From Certhia americana (lineage: Eukaryota; Chordata; Aves; Passeriformes; Certhiidae), in NCBI GenBank assembly GCA_018697195.1, contig CM031870.1:3027103-3091102 (forward strand): 64,000 nt of DNA, written 5' to 3'. Positions 26,674 through 41,319 of the stretch are shown here, in pieces; the stretch's first letter is position 1, and each line of letters starts with the position of its first letter. Both the position numbers and the translations under genes were made by a program. The notes beneath the pieces are model-generated. The model made no database searches. It was given only the letters and a program-made list of their open reading frames with translations, and was not told the DNA's origin.

Positions 26674-29237
26674 AGGGGAAAACCTAATTTATCCCTTCTA
26701 AAAGCCAATTAGACATCATAAAAGACAGATATTATTATCAAGTTAGGACAATCTGTAAATGGAGATTCCAAGTTACTAGCAGTCAGAGAAATGTAACTTG
26801 TGTTAATTGAATACTAATTATAGGTGCAATTATTCTGGATTACGCTGAACAGTGAGGCAGTGAGTTACAAGCTGCTGTTCAGTGGAAGTCCCTCATTGAA
26901 AATTCAAAGTAAAATGACTGTTTTCCCCTGTACTATTTTACACATATTTTTCTTCAGCTTTTCCTTCTGCCTGATCCAAATTCATATACAAAACTCCCTT
27001 CCCATAATCTGTATTTTAAGGACAATTACAGCAAATGTGCAAACGTGGAGAACTGGACCCTTTTTGACTTGTAGGGTTTCAGTGCAGGAAATACAACAGA
27101 TGTGGGGAATTCCTGAGGCACATGGGGAAATGGGATTTATATCATCCTACTTCTAGTAGTATCTTACAGAATTATCTGAAATACATTTTGAAGTTCCCAA
27201 CACATCATTCAGCAAGGGTCAAAATGTTGTAATTTCTGGGGTTGTGCAAACAGCATCATCAAGGGCCAGAAGTGCAGAGCACTGGAAGCCTTAGAACAGC
27301 AACTCAGATCCTGGAGCAGCAGGGCAACAAAATTTGAATTCCATTATGTCAATCTAAGACAGCAAATTTCTGAAAATCATCTACAAAAGGTAAAATGCTG
27401 GTTTATGCAGCAAATGATGAAATCTTACAATCCATGTATTGCAAGTGAGAGAGAAAAAGGGAAAGAAAGGCAAAAACAGTGAAGGAAAGAAAAAAGAATA
27501 TATTTGGTGTTATAAAATTCTTCATATTTCTGCTGTTCAAGACTTTTATTTTTCTGATTCTGTGTCATTTGATTGAAGTTGCTTCAGAGGATAGTATTGT
27601 CTTAACTAAATTTCTATGCCTGACAGTCCAAATGGGATTACACCTGAGAAAATATTATCCTTTGCAAATCTTATTGCTACTTATGCTAATGTCTTTCTTA
27701 AGTTCAAATTGGGACAACATCAGGTCAATCTATAACACAGCTACCCTGGAATTAATGTTGCATTGCCAATTTAGTAACTTTTTCATAGGTTTCATTGATC
27801 TGTCTTTGTTTCTGTGCAAAAAAAAAAAAAAATCCTTAGATAGGTCATAGAATGTGGCATTATCACAGCAGAAAGGAAAATAGTTTCCTACCTGTTGAAT
27901 GCTACAGAGGAGGGCAGAGAATGCAAACAAGAAATAGATGCTTCAGAAAGGTTTTTAAGCCAAACAATTCAGAAAAGATTTTCAAACAGTTGCTTCCTCA
28001 TTTCTGCTTCAGTAAAGCAACAGTAGAAATAATGAATCCAGTAAAACAGTTTCAGGAGTCCCATTGTGTGATTGGTCAGAGGAAAACCTCTCTAAGCAGC
28101 CAAAAATGAACGTGGGTATTGTTTTCTGTCCTGCACCCATCAGCCTAGGGGTGGACCAAGTGACTTAGGGGGAGGTAATTTATTTGGTTGAGCCCTGGGC
28201 CAGCAGAAAAAACCTCACAGGGACAGCAACACGTGCTCTGCTCAATAGCAGCTGTTCGAGCAAGTGCCAACATCAGGCAGTAGAGTCAGGAAACGAAGAG
28301 AGAAAAATTGCCCCAGTCTTTCCATTACTTCCGAAGTCTATCTCATTAGCTGAATCTTCATACTCAAAACCAGAGCTCAGGCAGAAACAAAACAGTAAAT
28401 GACACTCTCAGGAATTAAAGTAGGATGAATTTACCATTTTTTGTTGCTGCAGTGCCAACAGAGCCACTCAGCTCCTCTGCCCAGGAGTGATGGCCCCTAA
28501 GGAGATTCCCATTCCAGTCATTCTTTTTGTTTCTTTTAGGACTGGGATCCTAGCAGTCACATAGGCCTTTGGATTTTACCAGTCTCTGAAAGATTTGTTA
28601 AAAACCAACATTTTCAGCTAAGAGCCCATCAGCTGGGTCCTTTAACACACTTAGAATCAATTAGCAGGTAAGACTTCTATTTATTCCACTCTACTGTGTG
28701 GGTCCTCCTTATCCATCTAACTAACTCCATAGTGTTTTTTTCTAAATACAGAACCCTTATGGCTAAATAAGTACCTAACAATAGGTCCATATCTGATTTT
28801 GTTCAAATTTGCTACAATTTAAAGCTTTTGCAATGCCTGACACCTTGCAATGGAATCAGTTATTAGTTAAGCCCAAAATTTCTCCATCAGACCTAGCAGT
28901 TGGCAGTTTGCAGAGAGCAAACCTCTTCTCAGGAAATTCAGGGGCACAGCAGTGACGGCTGCAACAGCTTGAGATTCTCAGACTGTTTCTGTGGAACAGC
29001 TGAAGCCAGCAAAGTAGGTCAAGCATCATCCATCCCCCCCAAGGTTCGGCAGGAAGCTCCCCAGGTGAGAGCTCCAACAGGAGATCAAAGCCACACCACA
29101 GACTCACACATTCGAGGATCCCTCTAGGATGTGCTTCCTCACAAAAAACTCCTGTCAAGGTTCCACAGGAGCTCCATTCCACAAATGGAACAGCAGCACT
29201 TCCTTGTTTGTACTTTACAGCTCCTTGAAATGTGCTG

Positions 29238-29465
29238 TTATTCCCTCCGAAGGCGGTAATTGAAAGTTATAAGTCATAAAAACTGATTTATTCTTGCTGA
29301 AGGATTATTTAAAATGATCTGAACTAACTGAAATTTAAAGTTTAAAAACCACATCAATAGTTCTACCCTCAACATTTATTTAAAAGAGCTTTTGTATGGA
29401 GCAATATGATATAATTTAGAAACGAATTCAACAGTTGTTTTTACTCCCTCCGAGAGCAGTTATTG
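29238..29465. repeat. Spaced direct repeat, two 25-bp copies
   Basis: The copies at 29238-29262 and 29441-29465 share 20 of 25 bases around TCCCTCCGA, lying about 200 bases apart. They might be paired binding sites or the edges of an old insertion. No known family was recognised. Confidence 0.5.
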
Positions 29466-32400
29466 CCTGTCAGATAATTAAGTGACTATGCCAGTGACAG
29501 AATACACAAAGCAGCAGGGAGCACAGGAAAATACTGAAGCTTCTTGCAGTCCATGAGCTTCCAGTGAGAGCAACCTGTCTAATGTATTAGAGAGAGAGAG
29601 AATTAAAAGACATGATCAGAAAAACAAGAAATCACCATGGAAACACTCTATCAGTGTATTTCACTCTGGGTGGGATCAATTCAGATGATTCTCAGCAAAT
29701 TTTATGATACGTTACAAACGATACTGTAATACTCTATCTCACATAAACATTTATTTAAAATCGATAAATCAACTAGAAATAATAATATACCTTGAGTAGC
29801 TACATTGAATGAATGAACAAAAGATGTTCATGGAGCTTCATTCCTCACTGAAAATTCCTATCAAGAATCCAGCTAGTCTATACAAGCCAGACTAACGGGT
29901 ACGTGCAACTCTAGACACCTTTGAAATTTGTTTTCTCCCATTATGAGACATAAAAAAGAAAAGGAAATGCCAGGTTCTTGTTCATTTCTAGACAGGAACA
30001 AAGTGAATAGGAAGTTTTGCATTGTTGAATTTTGCTTCTGAAACAAATGTCATCATTCGAAATATCCAGATTCCTCAAAACACACAAGGTGTTTAACATT
30101 GCAAGCACAAAGCCCTGTGAGATGCAGAGCTGGCTTCAGCATGTGGATTTTGGATCAGGGTGGGATTCCCTGTAGAGCCAGTCCCTAAACTGACCCAAGC
30201 AGCCCTGTGACCATAGGCTGGGCCATGCTCATGGAGTTTAGAGGGGCTGAGGAGGAGACAGACACAGGGCAGAGCCAGCTCCAGGCTTTCCTCACTGTCT
30301 CCCACTTCAGGGAAACTTCGAGAGAGGGTATTTCTTCCATTTCTCATGGCATTATCTACTTCTATGTTCTGTAAATAAATTTATTGATTTGTTTTAGTCT
30401 ATTCCTGAAAATTCTGAAGAAATCTTGTGAAAAATAAACCAAAGCAAAACAAAAATACACCTTCAGAAACTTAGGCTAAAACAGCAGAAACTGAAATTGA
30501 AGCCCCAGCATAGAAGTTGTTGTGTGAGCACAGCTAAGAACACACCAAGTGCTTTTCAAGAGCGGAGCAGTTCCCCATAATCCTGCCAGGGGACAGAAGC
30601 AGTCACAGAATCCTAAATCCTAACACCACCCTAATGTGGCCACCACAGCTGCTGGCACTCTCTGCATGTGGTCATGTCCTGCTGTTGAGGTACCTGGGAG
30701 TGAGGATATTTTGTGAAGGAACATATGGTTTCTGACAGAAATGAAGGTGTTTCCTCAAAGGTGAGCTGCTGTAGCAGCACCTGGGATGAATTCCTCTCCT
30801 CAGAATACAGAACTAACCAGCTGTATTCTGAAATCTGGGTCCTGTGACTGCTTGCTGCAATGCTCCACACATTGAGAACATTTTGCTGGAAGCTTCCAAT
30901 TATCATGGAATTCTTCTTGGAGATTTTTTTTTTTTTGTGCCACTGATTAAAGATAATCACGAGAAGAAAACTATGGCTACTAATTGTTGAAATTGTAAGG
31001 GAATATATTGAGATGATTATCGACTTAATGAAGCTGGCATTGAAATACATTTTCCTGATCTGCTTACTTTGTGTACTGTCTCCTAACTGGATAATACTCT
31101 GTGATTTACTCAGCCTCAGTAAATAACAGACTGATCTCTCTTGTTTGCAAATGACAGCAAACATAGTTCCAGGAAAAATCATAAAACAAACAAGCACAAC
31201 ATGTAATGCAAGTATCAACCATTTTGGGCTCTGTGAAAATAAGCTTCGTAGAGAAATGCTTGTTTCAACATACTTCAACTTGATGCCAATTTGTAATTAC
31301 AAACCTCATTCTCAGCTATTTTACTAACTAAAAATAATATGGGGTGAAAATCTTCTATTAATGTTTTTTTTCTCATGCAAATCCACACAGATTGAGTAAC
31401 AAAGATAACTTATGTGCACCTCCTGAGGATGAAAAAGTAAAATTATCAGTGAAAACAGTCCAGCCTTTCCCCTAAATTCAGACAAGGTTATTATCCCTGA
31501 ACAAGTTTTTGAAAGTATTTTTTTATTATTTACTTTTATTTACTCAGTGCATGGAGAATAACCCTCTTTTCACAGGAGCACAGAGGGAAGACTGCTTGGG
31601 TTTGATTTCCTCCCCCCATTCCACCACAACTATTCAAATTTCTGTCTGTGAACACCTACTCTTCTACCACACAAACGCATTCCAGCTTCACTTCTCATCT
31701 TCCCAATACAAATCCTCCTTTCCAGGCACTGGAAATTTTGCAGAGTCCGTTTTAATCCTGTGGTGGATAGAAGATTCCCCCTGCAAGGAAAAGCAGCCCC
31801 AGCTCTGTGCTGTGAGGGTTCCCAGTGTGAGGATGAAGTGTGAATCCAAAACATTTCCAAGTTCCTCCCAGAGTTCATCACATAGCTGCGAACTTATGAT
31901 CCAACTAACCAGGATTAGTTGTTCTTTAAACAAACTAAATGTAAGAGATATTAATCTTGTGGGACAAACGATCTGTCAGTAACAAACACAGATGATGTAA
32001 AAAATTAATGTTGTTCTTTATTTCCACAGTGTACACAGAAGGAATTAACTCTTGAGTTCCACAGATGATCAGTCTGTAGCAATTCTTGGTGTAAATTTAA
32101 AATTAATTATGTTCTAAATGCTGTACACATATTAACTAATTAACCTCACAAAACGTGAAATAGATTTGTAGGCATTAGCATATGCCCTGAAGCATGAGAT
32201 TTCATTACCTTTACCATTATTTCAGCTTTCAGAAAGATAAGTGTGCACAGTAACACAGAATGATCCAAAGAAAAGAGAGGTGGTTTTGCACCTGCACCCA
32301 GAGCATTTGATTTGAAAATCTTCCAGGAGATGAAAAATTCCAAAGCATGACTGCAAACACACAAATGAACATTTATTTAAATCCACCGAACACATCAATG

Positions 32401-35400
32401 GTACAACTCATGGTAAAAAACCCCAAACAAACCCAAACCGCAGACAATTTCCTTTTGTCATTCATGATGCAGACCCTGTGCTCGATTTGGAAAGAATAAG
32501 ATGAGCCATTTACACACCGAAATGGCTCAGGACAATTTTGATGTAAATCAGAGGGCAACCAGATCTTCTGTGACTCTCTGTAATGGTTAAAACATTAAAG
32601 TACAAAGCGCTGCTTAAGTGTGACTCTATTAAAGGAGTAGGAACTGTTGGAACAGAAAGTGAATGCCAAAGGGAGAGGGTGCACCTTCAAAGCTCCCTCA
32701 ATGAACTCAAAAATGTAAATTTTAAAAAACTTATTAAAATACTAGATTTTATATTAGCATTTATAAAGCACAAGCTCAGAGTCCTTTTCATAATTCTGGT
32801 AAATCCCTTTTGCAATTTAATAAAAAAAGAGATTCAACATTTGCATCTGAGGAACAACCCAATGGATTTTTTTTTTTATAAGATCCGCATAGGAGTAAAA
32901 ACTGCAACCCCGTGGAAAGTACTTTGATGTTATACAAAGGGAGGTTTTATTACTATGTTATTTCAGAGGTGTAAATGAAGTATTAGGAAATTAAAAAGTT
33001 CAAATTATCAGGAAATCACCTGGCAGCTGGTTGGGTAGCTTGGATCTGTTGTTGGGCTGTTTGACTCCTTTACATGGTGCAGATACTCTTTACCCTCACA
33101 AATTACAGGAAAATAGAAATGCATCAGTAGAATTTTTTTCTCTTTGCTCTTGTGTAGAGCAATCCATCTGTGCCACCTCAAACAAACCTAGCAAATGAGC
33201 AAAAATGTGCTGCATTTGATGAAAATGATTATTTTGCTACAGAAATGATTAAAATTCACACCTACCAGTCCCAGGATGTGTTAGAGCAGATTAAGGGAAT
33301 ACCCCATGGGGTGCAGCAGGTTTCAGAGGAACTGACAGCACTCAGACACCCCACAATTCACTGACAGAAACCTCCCAGCAAGGAAAAGAGATCTTTAAAA
33401 GCTGATCCTCAATCACAAATTTTCCTAGTGATGAAATAATTTTGCTCAAATAATTCAAAAATTCAGACGTGATGTTCAGATCCTTTATCCATCCAACATC
33501 ACCTTCAAGGTTTCATGAGAAAAAGCAAAGTGTATTTTGCACACTCAATTTTCTACTTTATGCTCGGTATTTTTTTCCACTCAGGAATTGTTTTGTGTAT
33601 AAAAGTGGCTTCCCAAAGAGACAAGAGGATGACAACTGGAATTGTACCTTTATGAATCTTGATTAGTGAACCTTTCAGCACCATAAAGTCTTTTATTTAG
33701 TGAAATTAGCACTGACAGCTATGGATTAGAAGCTATCAGGCATTCTAATATTAAAGAGACACTTCTCTTTATTTCTCTGAAACAAGAAGATTTTGCCAAC
33801 TCCCTGTTTTTATTAAATTATGAGAGGCATGTTAGTTTATTTCTTGTGTGGCAATATTTAAATCAACATAAAATAAAGACCTATTTACAGGATTTCTTCC
33901 AGGTATTTTCGCTGCTTCCTCTAAAATAAATTAAAAATTCTTTTAAAAAATTAATTTACTCTTCACATAATGCTGTTAAAACCAGAGTTGGGTGTAGTCA
34001 GTACCAGGTCTAGATCCCAGCAAAGCAGCTGCACAATATTCTCTGCTCTCACCCTCTTGCTGTGCACCCTCAGCTATTTCTTAGTAGTTATTTATCATCC
34101 CCTCATGCAGCAGGTTTTTAACTACATATGAATGCAGAAAAATCCATTTGTGTGAAAATATAGCTCGAATTGTTCGTAATTATGCTAAATGTGAATAAAT
34201 TATTGATAAACACTCTGACACAAAGATTTGAGGGCAGATATTTTCTTTAGAAAGTGTTTTTTGTGGTAAATACTGCACCAGTGATTCATGATCTGAGATC
34301 AGCCCTGTGAAAGCACAGAAAGAAGCAAGAACTGAGAATTTTCAAAGGCACTTCCACTAAACTTCCTCCCAGGTTAGATCTGGGACAGAAAAAGTTTGTG
34401 ATGAGGGACACAACCAAAGATACAAAGATTCACTAGACTCCCAGCAGAATTAGAAATTCTTTTATTCTTTTTTTGGGGGGGCACTCGACAAATCAGGGAA
34501 CTGAATCCCTTTACTAAACAGTTAATTTATCTGAACTTAAGCAAAATCCAGTGCTTTAGCAGCTGACAAACAGAGGGAGGCAGAGGTTCTGCCAGGTTCT
34601 GCAGTAGCTTTATGAGATGCTTCATGTTAATGAAAACTCCTTAGAGATCATGTGTGAGCCTGGAAAAATCAGCATTTCTCCCCATGCACCTCAGCATTAG
34701 ATGGAGCATGTAACAGTTCCCTCTCTCCCCCTATTTGGCAAAACGAATAATCTTGAATTTAATTCCAACATGTTAGTAAATATGATCTATTTTGCCCCAA
34801 AATGCTTCCTTGTAAGCCAGCTTCCCCCTGTGATGATAAAATCAGTATCAGAAGATGGGAGAAGATGAGGGTTGGTGGTTTGGTAGAAGGTCTGTAAGTA
34901 GAACAGTTTTCAGGATTTGAGGTTTGTCTTAAATAGCTGCCTTATTTCTTAACCAAAGCAATGCCAAACACCAAAATGATGATTTCCACTCTAAAGCAGT
35001 TGCAGGAAAAGAAAAAAAGCTGATACATATTCATATCAATACTATACTCAATTAGTTGCCCATTTACTCCTTTTGGTACTGAAATATTCCACACAAATCT
35101 ACCGCAAAATATTTTCAAATCCACACTGCTACTCCTTGCTGATTTGATCAATGGGGTATAAAAATGGTGGTGAAATAGCAGGAATTAGGAGAATTTGAGC
35201 TCTGGAGCAGAAAGAGGAGGTGCAGGCTTCGGGAAATGGTTATTCTGGGGCAAAAAGTATGGAGGAAATCAGACTTTGGAAAGCAGAAACTCTGGGACAA
35301 GATAACCAAGGTAGAGTGCTGCACCTCAAATGTGGGAGCATCCACCTACTTTTAGCCCCTTGAGGCAGGGCATTTTTCCATTCTTTTTTGTCACAGCCCT

Positions 35401-37419
35401 AGTTAAAACACTAGTAAAGACACTGCATGGAAACATCCAATATTGACTGCATATGATGGAAATCAATGACATTTCCCTCTCCCCCATCATAACATTTCTG
35501 CTAAGTTGTGAAAAATACGAATAAAGACATAAATGCATTAAAATGAAATGTATATGGAATTTTTAAAGTGTATTATGAGGTTGTTGCAGCAATACATGTT
35601 GGGTAAACAGAAAATGCAGCTGTCTAACAACAGCCATTGAAATGTGTAAGTATCCCAATAAACTCTGCTTCTTGTGGCTGCTGAGGCCAGTTTCAGTTCC
35701 CATGGAAACAGATGATGGATTGCCAAAAATGAGATTTGATGTTTTAAAATAATCAGTGATTTGAACTAGTGATTACTATGAAAGTATTGCAGTCCTCTTG
35801 CAGTGAGGAGGTTTTATGCAGGGAACAGGGAAGGAACACATGGCAGCTGGCAGGCAGCAGCAGAGTTGTTAAAATTCTTGCAAATGGTCATGGTTGCTGA
35901 ATGACAACAGCAAATGCAGTTTCTTGAAAAATCATTGAGTAAAATCTAGCAAAACCCCATTTTATAAAGTGAATAGGGTTTGAGGTCTTAGAAAAAAGTA
36001 TAAAAAATGTTGTTGTACAGCCCTTAGATGCAATGCTTTCAAGTGCTTTTCCTAAATAAAGGTTCCTTTAGACCTCAATTCTGAGGATTCAAGGAGCCAG
36101 GCACATACAAGCTTGAAATTGCTGGATATTTGTTCTCCTTTGTTATTTCTCAGTGACACATTAGGTCCTGATTCTTCAAATAAGCCACAAGAAACGGAAA
36201 TAAAATACTGGCAATGTTCACTTTTCCAGAGGCTGCAGGGGAGTTCCAGGGGGGACACAGGTCTGGGATGGATCACTGGCAGTACAGAAGGTTTCCTGCA
36301 AGTTTGGGTTGAGAAGCTCAGCAAGATTTTTTGGGGAAGAAACTAAAGGAAAGTGAGGGCCACACTCCTGGGACATTGACTCTCCTGGGTGAGGGAAGGA
36401 AGAGATTTCCTCCAGCATTTCCACTCCTTTCCCTTTGCCCTGTTATGGTGAAAAGAAGGCTGATCTATTTCACCCTTTCCCCACTCAAGTGGCAGGAACT
36501 TAGAGAGAAAAGCAAAGAGAGTGAAGCTGAGCAAGCAAGTGATGGTTGTGCTCACCCCAATAAACATTTGCCTTCTCTGTCTATGTCTAAAATTGGTCCT
36601 TTCATGTAAAACAAGGGATTGGTGTAATACATAAAAACAGCCACAGGTGTGTATTAAGAAATGAAAGGTAGCACTAACAAGCAGCAGATAAAAAGATTTC
36701 ACACAAATTTTGTCAGAATTCGACTGCTTTCTCACTTCTAATTGCAAGATACCTTCATAAAGTTTCACCAGAGCCAAAAATGCCTCCTCTCACACCCATC
36801 ACACTGACCCAGGGAACAGCAGACAGCACGTTTGCAATGGATTTCAATTCATTTGGAACCTGTTTGGTGAAGTCCAAGCACAAAGCAGCTCCACTCCCCA
36901 CTCTGGGCACCTGGGATAAGGCACAGGCTGCCAGCTCCTGCCTCTCCCTGCAGCACTAATTAATGTAAAACTCCTTCTCACATTTGCTCCCATGTAGCAA
37001 ATTCTTTAAATTCAAGTTGAATACTGTTAACAAAGTAGACTTGATGTAAATCAACCACAAAACCACAATACATCCCCAGAGTGCCAGGTTCTGTGGTTTT
37101 GGGTTTGTTTTTTTTTTTTTTTTCTTCTTCCTGAATCACACAGCAGTTTTCACTATAAAAATAAATCTGCCAAAATGAAAGGCTTTTAAAGTATTCCACA
37201 TAAACCTGTATCTTAAAGCTACAAGCTTAAATGTCTTAGAACCTTTACACATCACATAAAAATCCACTGGAATCATGAGGCAAGACAGAATTTGTCCTTT
37301 CCTGCATAGAAAGAAAATTAACAATCTTTTGTACTACAGAGCCAGAAGTACTGACAGATAAATTTTAATTCAGTCAGTTTTGATTAATAAAGTTGATTGG
37401 TAAACATAAGATGTTACCT

Positions 37420-38130
37420 TTTGCTATATTTGACAAATCACAAGCATTTTGCATCTATTTTCATAAAAGCAGAGATATGTGAGGGGACACAGGAGATAAA
37501 TTGTTCCCGGGGATTGTGAACAATTGCCACTCTTTAAACATAGAGCAATAGTTTTCTTTTGCATATTTGCTCTTAAGAATGACTGCGACACTTTTAAATA
37601 GTCTTATCTTAGCTGCATATTAAAATATTTCCATTTGTAGGCAGAGTAGTTCAAAGATTGACAGAAAAATGGTTTTCTGCAAAAGCACATTAGTTATTAA
37701 AGGATTATATTCATGATTTGTCCCTAATAGCATTTTTAGTTCTGATTAGAAAATGCAGCAGATGCAAAAAGTGAGCCTCAAAATACGATGACAACAAGCC
37801 TTCATATTTACCCACCTCTAGACTGAGGATGATTTCTACAAAATAGTATATAATTCACTTTCAAAGAGTAATGGTATTAACACTTCTTTCACAGTCCATA
37901 TTTTCTTTCTCAAAGTACATTTGTCCCCAGAAAGCAACAAACTCATAAATCAATTTCACTGAAAGCTGTGATAAGTAAATCATACTTGGAGCAAAAAAGG
38001 TTTCCTTCTAGTGACACTTCCATTGCCTTTGTTTTACAAATTCCAATTCTATGATTAATAAGGGTAGAAGCACATAAAATGATTTTGTTCTTTATATGTG
38101 ATCATCATAGGAAAAACAATATCCAACAGT
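37420..38130. promoter_or_regulatory. Candidate conserved non-coding element
   Basis: A stretch of complex AT-rich DNA with an inverted pair of SOX-type sites (ATTGT-GA-ACAAT, 37513-37524), an octamer-like TTTTGCATATTTGC at 37557-37570 and TTAGTTATTAAAGG-like homeodomain cores. No transposon was recognised. Function is inferred from texture only. Confidence 0.25.
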
Positions 38131-39419
38131 CAGATTTTCCTCCTAGACAGTGATCTTTGAAGTTTTATTGAAATTTACAGCTGCTGAAGATTGTCCTGGA
38201 AGATACTGTGAGCAGCTGAGGCCCATTAAAGCACAATATTAGTTCCAAGCATCCACTTTTTTCTAGCAGAGATATGGATTTTACAGTGCTACCATAATGG
38301 CAGCAACTTCCCCTGGCTTATGAAAAAAACATACATTACAAAACCCTCTGTGGTTTGTGGTCCAAATTTGTAATGAAACATATTGGTCAAATCCCAAAAT
38401 GTGCCTCTCATCTCATCAGCCCGAGTGCCTCTCCTGGGAAGAATCCCCTTCCAAATGAGCCTTGTTAAAAGGCATTTTCTTTGGCAGCAATGTTTTCTTC
38501 CTGCTGTCCCTCTCCCACCTCCGAGGGGCTGTGCTGCTCACACCCACCCTGCACTCAGCATCCCGTGGTCCCCAGGTGCCACCTCAGTCTTCCTCCCCCT
38601 CCATCAAACCAAACAACAACAATCAACCCGGGAAGCTGGGAGGTCTGAATTAATCGATTTCTGACACATACGTTTAAAGCCTGTGGCAAACAAACTGTGT
38701 GCAGGGAGGGAAGCAGTGAGGTTTGATCCAGAGGAGTCGAACAGCTTTGGGAAATAATCCTGGGATTTGTTTCCCCTGGGGTGCTGCTGTTCCCTCTGCT
38801 GAGCACAGTGATACCCATAGCAGTCCTTGACAGACAATGATGCTCACACAGCTCCTGACAGGATTCCTCAAACTGAGCACTCCAAGAGATGATGGGAGAT
38901 TTCCCTACAGTCCTTCATACCCACACAGGCCTTGGGGATAACACTGAAACTATTGGAAGATAGTTCCTCCAAGGTGAAGTTACTCAGTGCAGAAGTTTGG
39001 TTAAATAAATTAATTACGGGGTGGTGGTGATGAAGTTTAGTTTAAGGGAATAGTTTCATTCTACCAAATATTCTTCTCTTTCAGGTACTAACATTAATGT
39101 GAAGCCTGTGAAAGGTACATACAGATAAACACAATATTATAGGGCTTTTTAACATCTTATAGCTGAGAGGTGTCATCCATGATGTCAGCAGACAGGAGAT
39201 CTGCAAATTTTCATTTTTTAAATTATTGCTCAGCTAATGCATTGCAGAGTTGACAGTCTCTGAATTTATTGTTCAGTAATGATAATCATCACAATCTTAA
39301 TGAAAGTATTATCCAGTGTATGTGAAAAGTAATTATGTGCAACTGGCTTAAGTTGTATGACAGGCTGGTATTTGCAGAGATGCTTGTGCCACTAGACCTG
39401 CCCACAGAAAAATGAAGTG

Positions 39420-39860
39420 GTGTTTGTTTTAAAGTGAAAAATGTATACGCTGCACATTGAGTCAGCTGCTATCATCAAAGCAAAACCAAATCTAATGCTA
39501 TTATCAGCCCCAAATTTGATGTATTATTCCTGGATACTTTAATTTTCTCATCTTTTAAAGCCTACTTAGCTACAGCTACTTTTATTTTGAGGCTGCCATT
39601 AATATATTTATAATTTTACTTTAACAAATGTCTAATAAACTTGCACCAGCTTTGCCTATTTGCAAAGTATTGTGAATGTTCATAAACACAGCAAGTCACG
39701 AGAGAGTTTCTTGTGCTTAATGCATTGTAATTTCCACGATCTGCCAGCAACTTCAGTCTCTAAGAGTTAATAATGATCAAACACATCCAATAATGAATTG
39801 ATCTGAGTGCAAAACACAGGTATTAACCCATGTGTCTCTGAAGGCAATGCTATTCAGCAT
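39420..39860. promoter_or_regulatory. Candidate conserved non-coding element / enhancer
   Basis: Complex, moderately AT-rich sequence free of transposon signatures. It contains an AP-1/MAF-type TGAGTCAGC at 39458-39466, an overlapping E-box CAGCTG (39463-39468), a TCF/LEF-type ATCAAAG (39474-39480) and several TAAT cores. The clustering fits a neural enhancer, but each motif is common, so this is a hypothesis. Confidence 0.3.
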
Positions 39861-41319
39861 CCCTGCCTAGGGGGATGAAATGCATTTGGGAAGTCTTTCA
39901 GTTCCTCAGGAGTTAATTAAGTGACTCAATGTCCACCCTGCTGAAAGGGACACCCCAGAAGTGCCTTTATTCACCAAAAATGAACTTTTCTGTTTTGTGT
40001 CAGACATAATTCCAGTGTCAAAAGACATGAGCTGTTATTCATCTAACTGCAGCTTACATGGGGAAGAGCAGTTTCATTGTAAGGAAGTTAATGAAGACAG
40101 TAATAACGTCTGCATAGAAGTTTTCTCCTTAAAGAAAGTAAATTAAATGAATCGATGGCTGGAATGAGTCTTTTCTCTGAAAAGTGCTTCACTTAGGGAA
40201 AGGTAAAAAATTCTCTAAGAGTACTAAGAATTTAATTCCTCAATGCCACAAGTGAAAGGCAATTGTAGACCTTGATGATACTACTGTCCTTTGTGCCTCT
40301 CCAAGGTACTGTTTGTGCTCGTCTAAAGAAAGTTAAATGTGCTTTGCTTTTAAGCCTGATGAAGTACAGGCAGGCAAGGCAAGTGGAATACTTGACATCT
40401 CAGAGTAGCAATTTCTTTTGAAGCAGTCACCTTTAGAGAGCTGCTGGTTTTGGTAAGACGTGCAGGGAAACAGGCAAAATCATCCCATCAGTCAAGACCC
40501 TGGATAACAGTGCAGCTGTAACTCCCCATTTCTCTGCTGGTATATTTGGAAATGAATCTGTCTGGGTGTAATGTGAAGTCTCTTCTAGAACTTCTTGGGG
40601 AATGTAGAATAATAACAAACACCTCAAACCCTAATTCTTCTCCTTGCTCATTTTCTCTCATTCTTGATCTTTTGGTCTCCTCTCCAATTCACTACCTCAT
40701 ACTTTTCTAGCACATACAGAGCTTCTTTCTCTTCTAGAAACACCTCTTGAAAATTCCAGGCTGAGGCTTTGGTGACAGAGAATGCATAAAAGCCACAACG
40801 AATGTACACCCACACTGCACTAAGCGAGGAGGGGATGACAGTGACTTTTAGGACTTACATTTTTAAACACACACCATCATGTCCCACTGACTCTGCTGCA
40901 GAGAGGTTAGTTGCCTTAAATCAGAAACTATAACTACAACCCCAGGAGTATGTGCAGGCCATTTGCTTCACATCTATGTTTTATACAGGGATTTGCTGAC
41001 TTTACATGCCCACTCCTTTAAGAGCAACTTGTCATCCTATTCCTGGTTTTTTTTTTTTATCTGGAGGCTTTACCAAAATATTACCAACACCATTAGGATA
41101 GGTACTAATAAGTGGTTATTTGCTGCAAAATTCCACTGTGAGTAACACCAGCAGTTAAATTAAACAGAGTATGCAGTTTGAGAAAAAACCTGCCTGTGTC
41201 CCAAAGGAAACTTTCTCCCAGAAAATGTCACATCTGTGCACACTCTCAGAGTAGGATCTAAAATAAATGTGAAACCAAAGCTATTCACTGAATCTTTTCT
41301 TCCCCCAACCTGAACAACT

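Larger units (their letters stand above)
26674..41319 (-). other. SDK1: SDK1 intron 4, central segment
   Basis: About 14.6 kb without a recognised exon or transposon. It contains the spaced direct repeat at 29238-29465, short homopolymer runs (for example T-rich 37106-37125) and two candidate non-coding elements (37420-38130 and 39420-39860). The 215-codon frame on the minus strand at 30631-31278 resembles no family I know and has no exon-like borders, so it is not called a gene. Confidence 0.75.

Noticed and set aside
30631..31278. 215-codon open frame on the minus strand
   Set aside because: It is on the gene's strand but matches nothing in SDK1 or any family I know, has no splice-like borders, and its composition is that of AT-rich intron.
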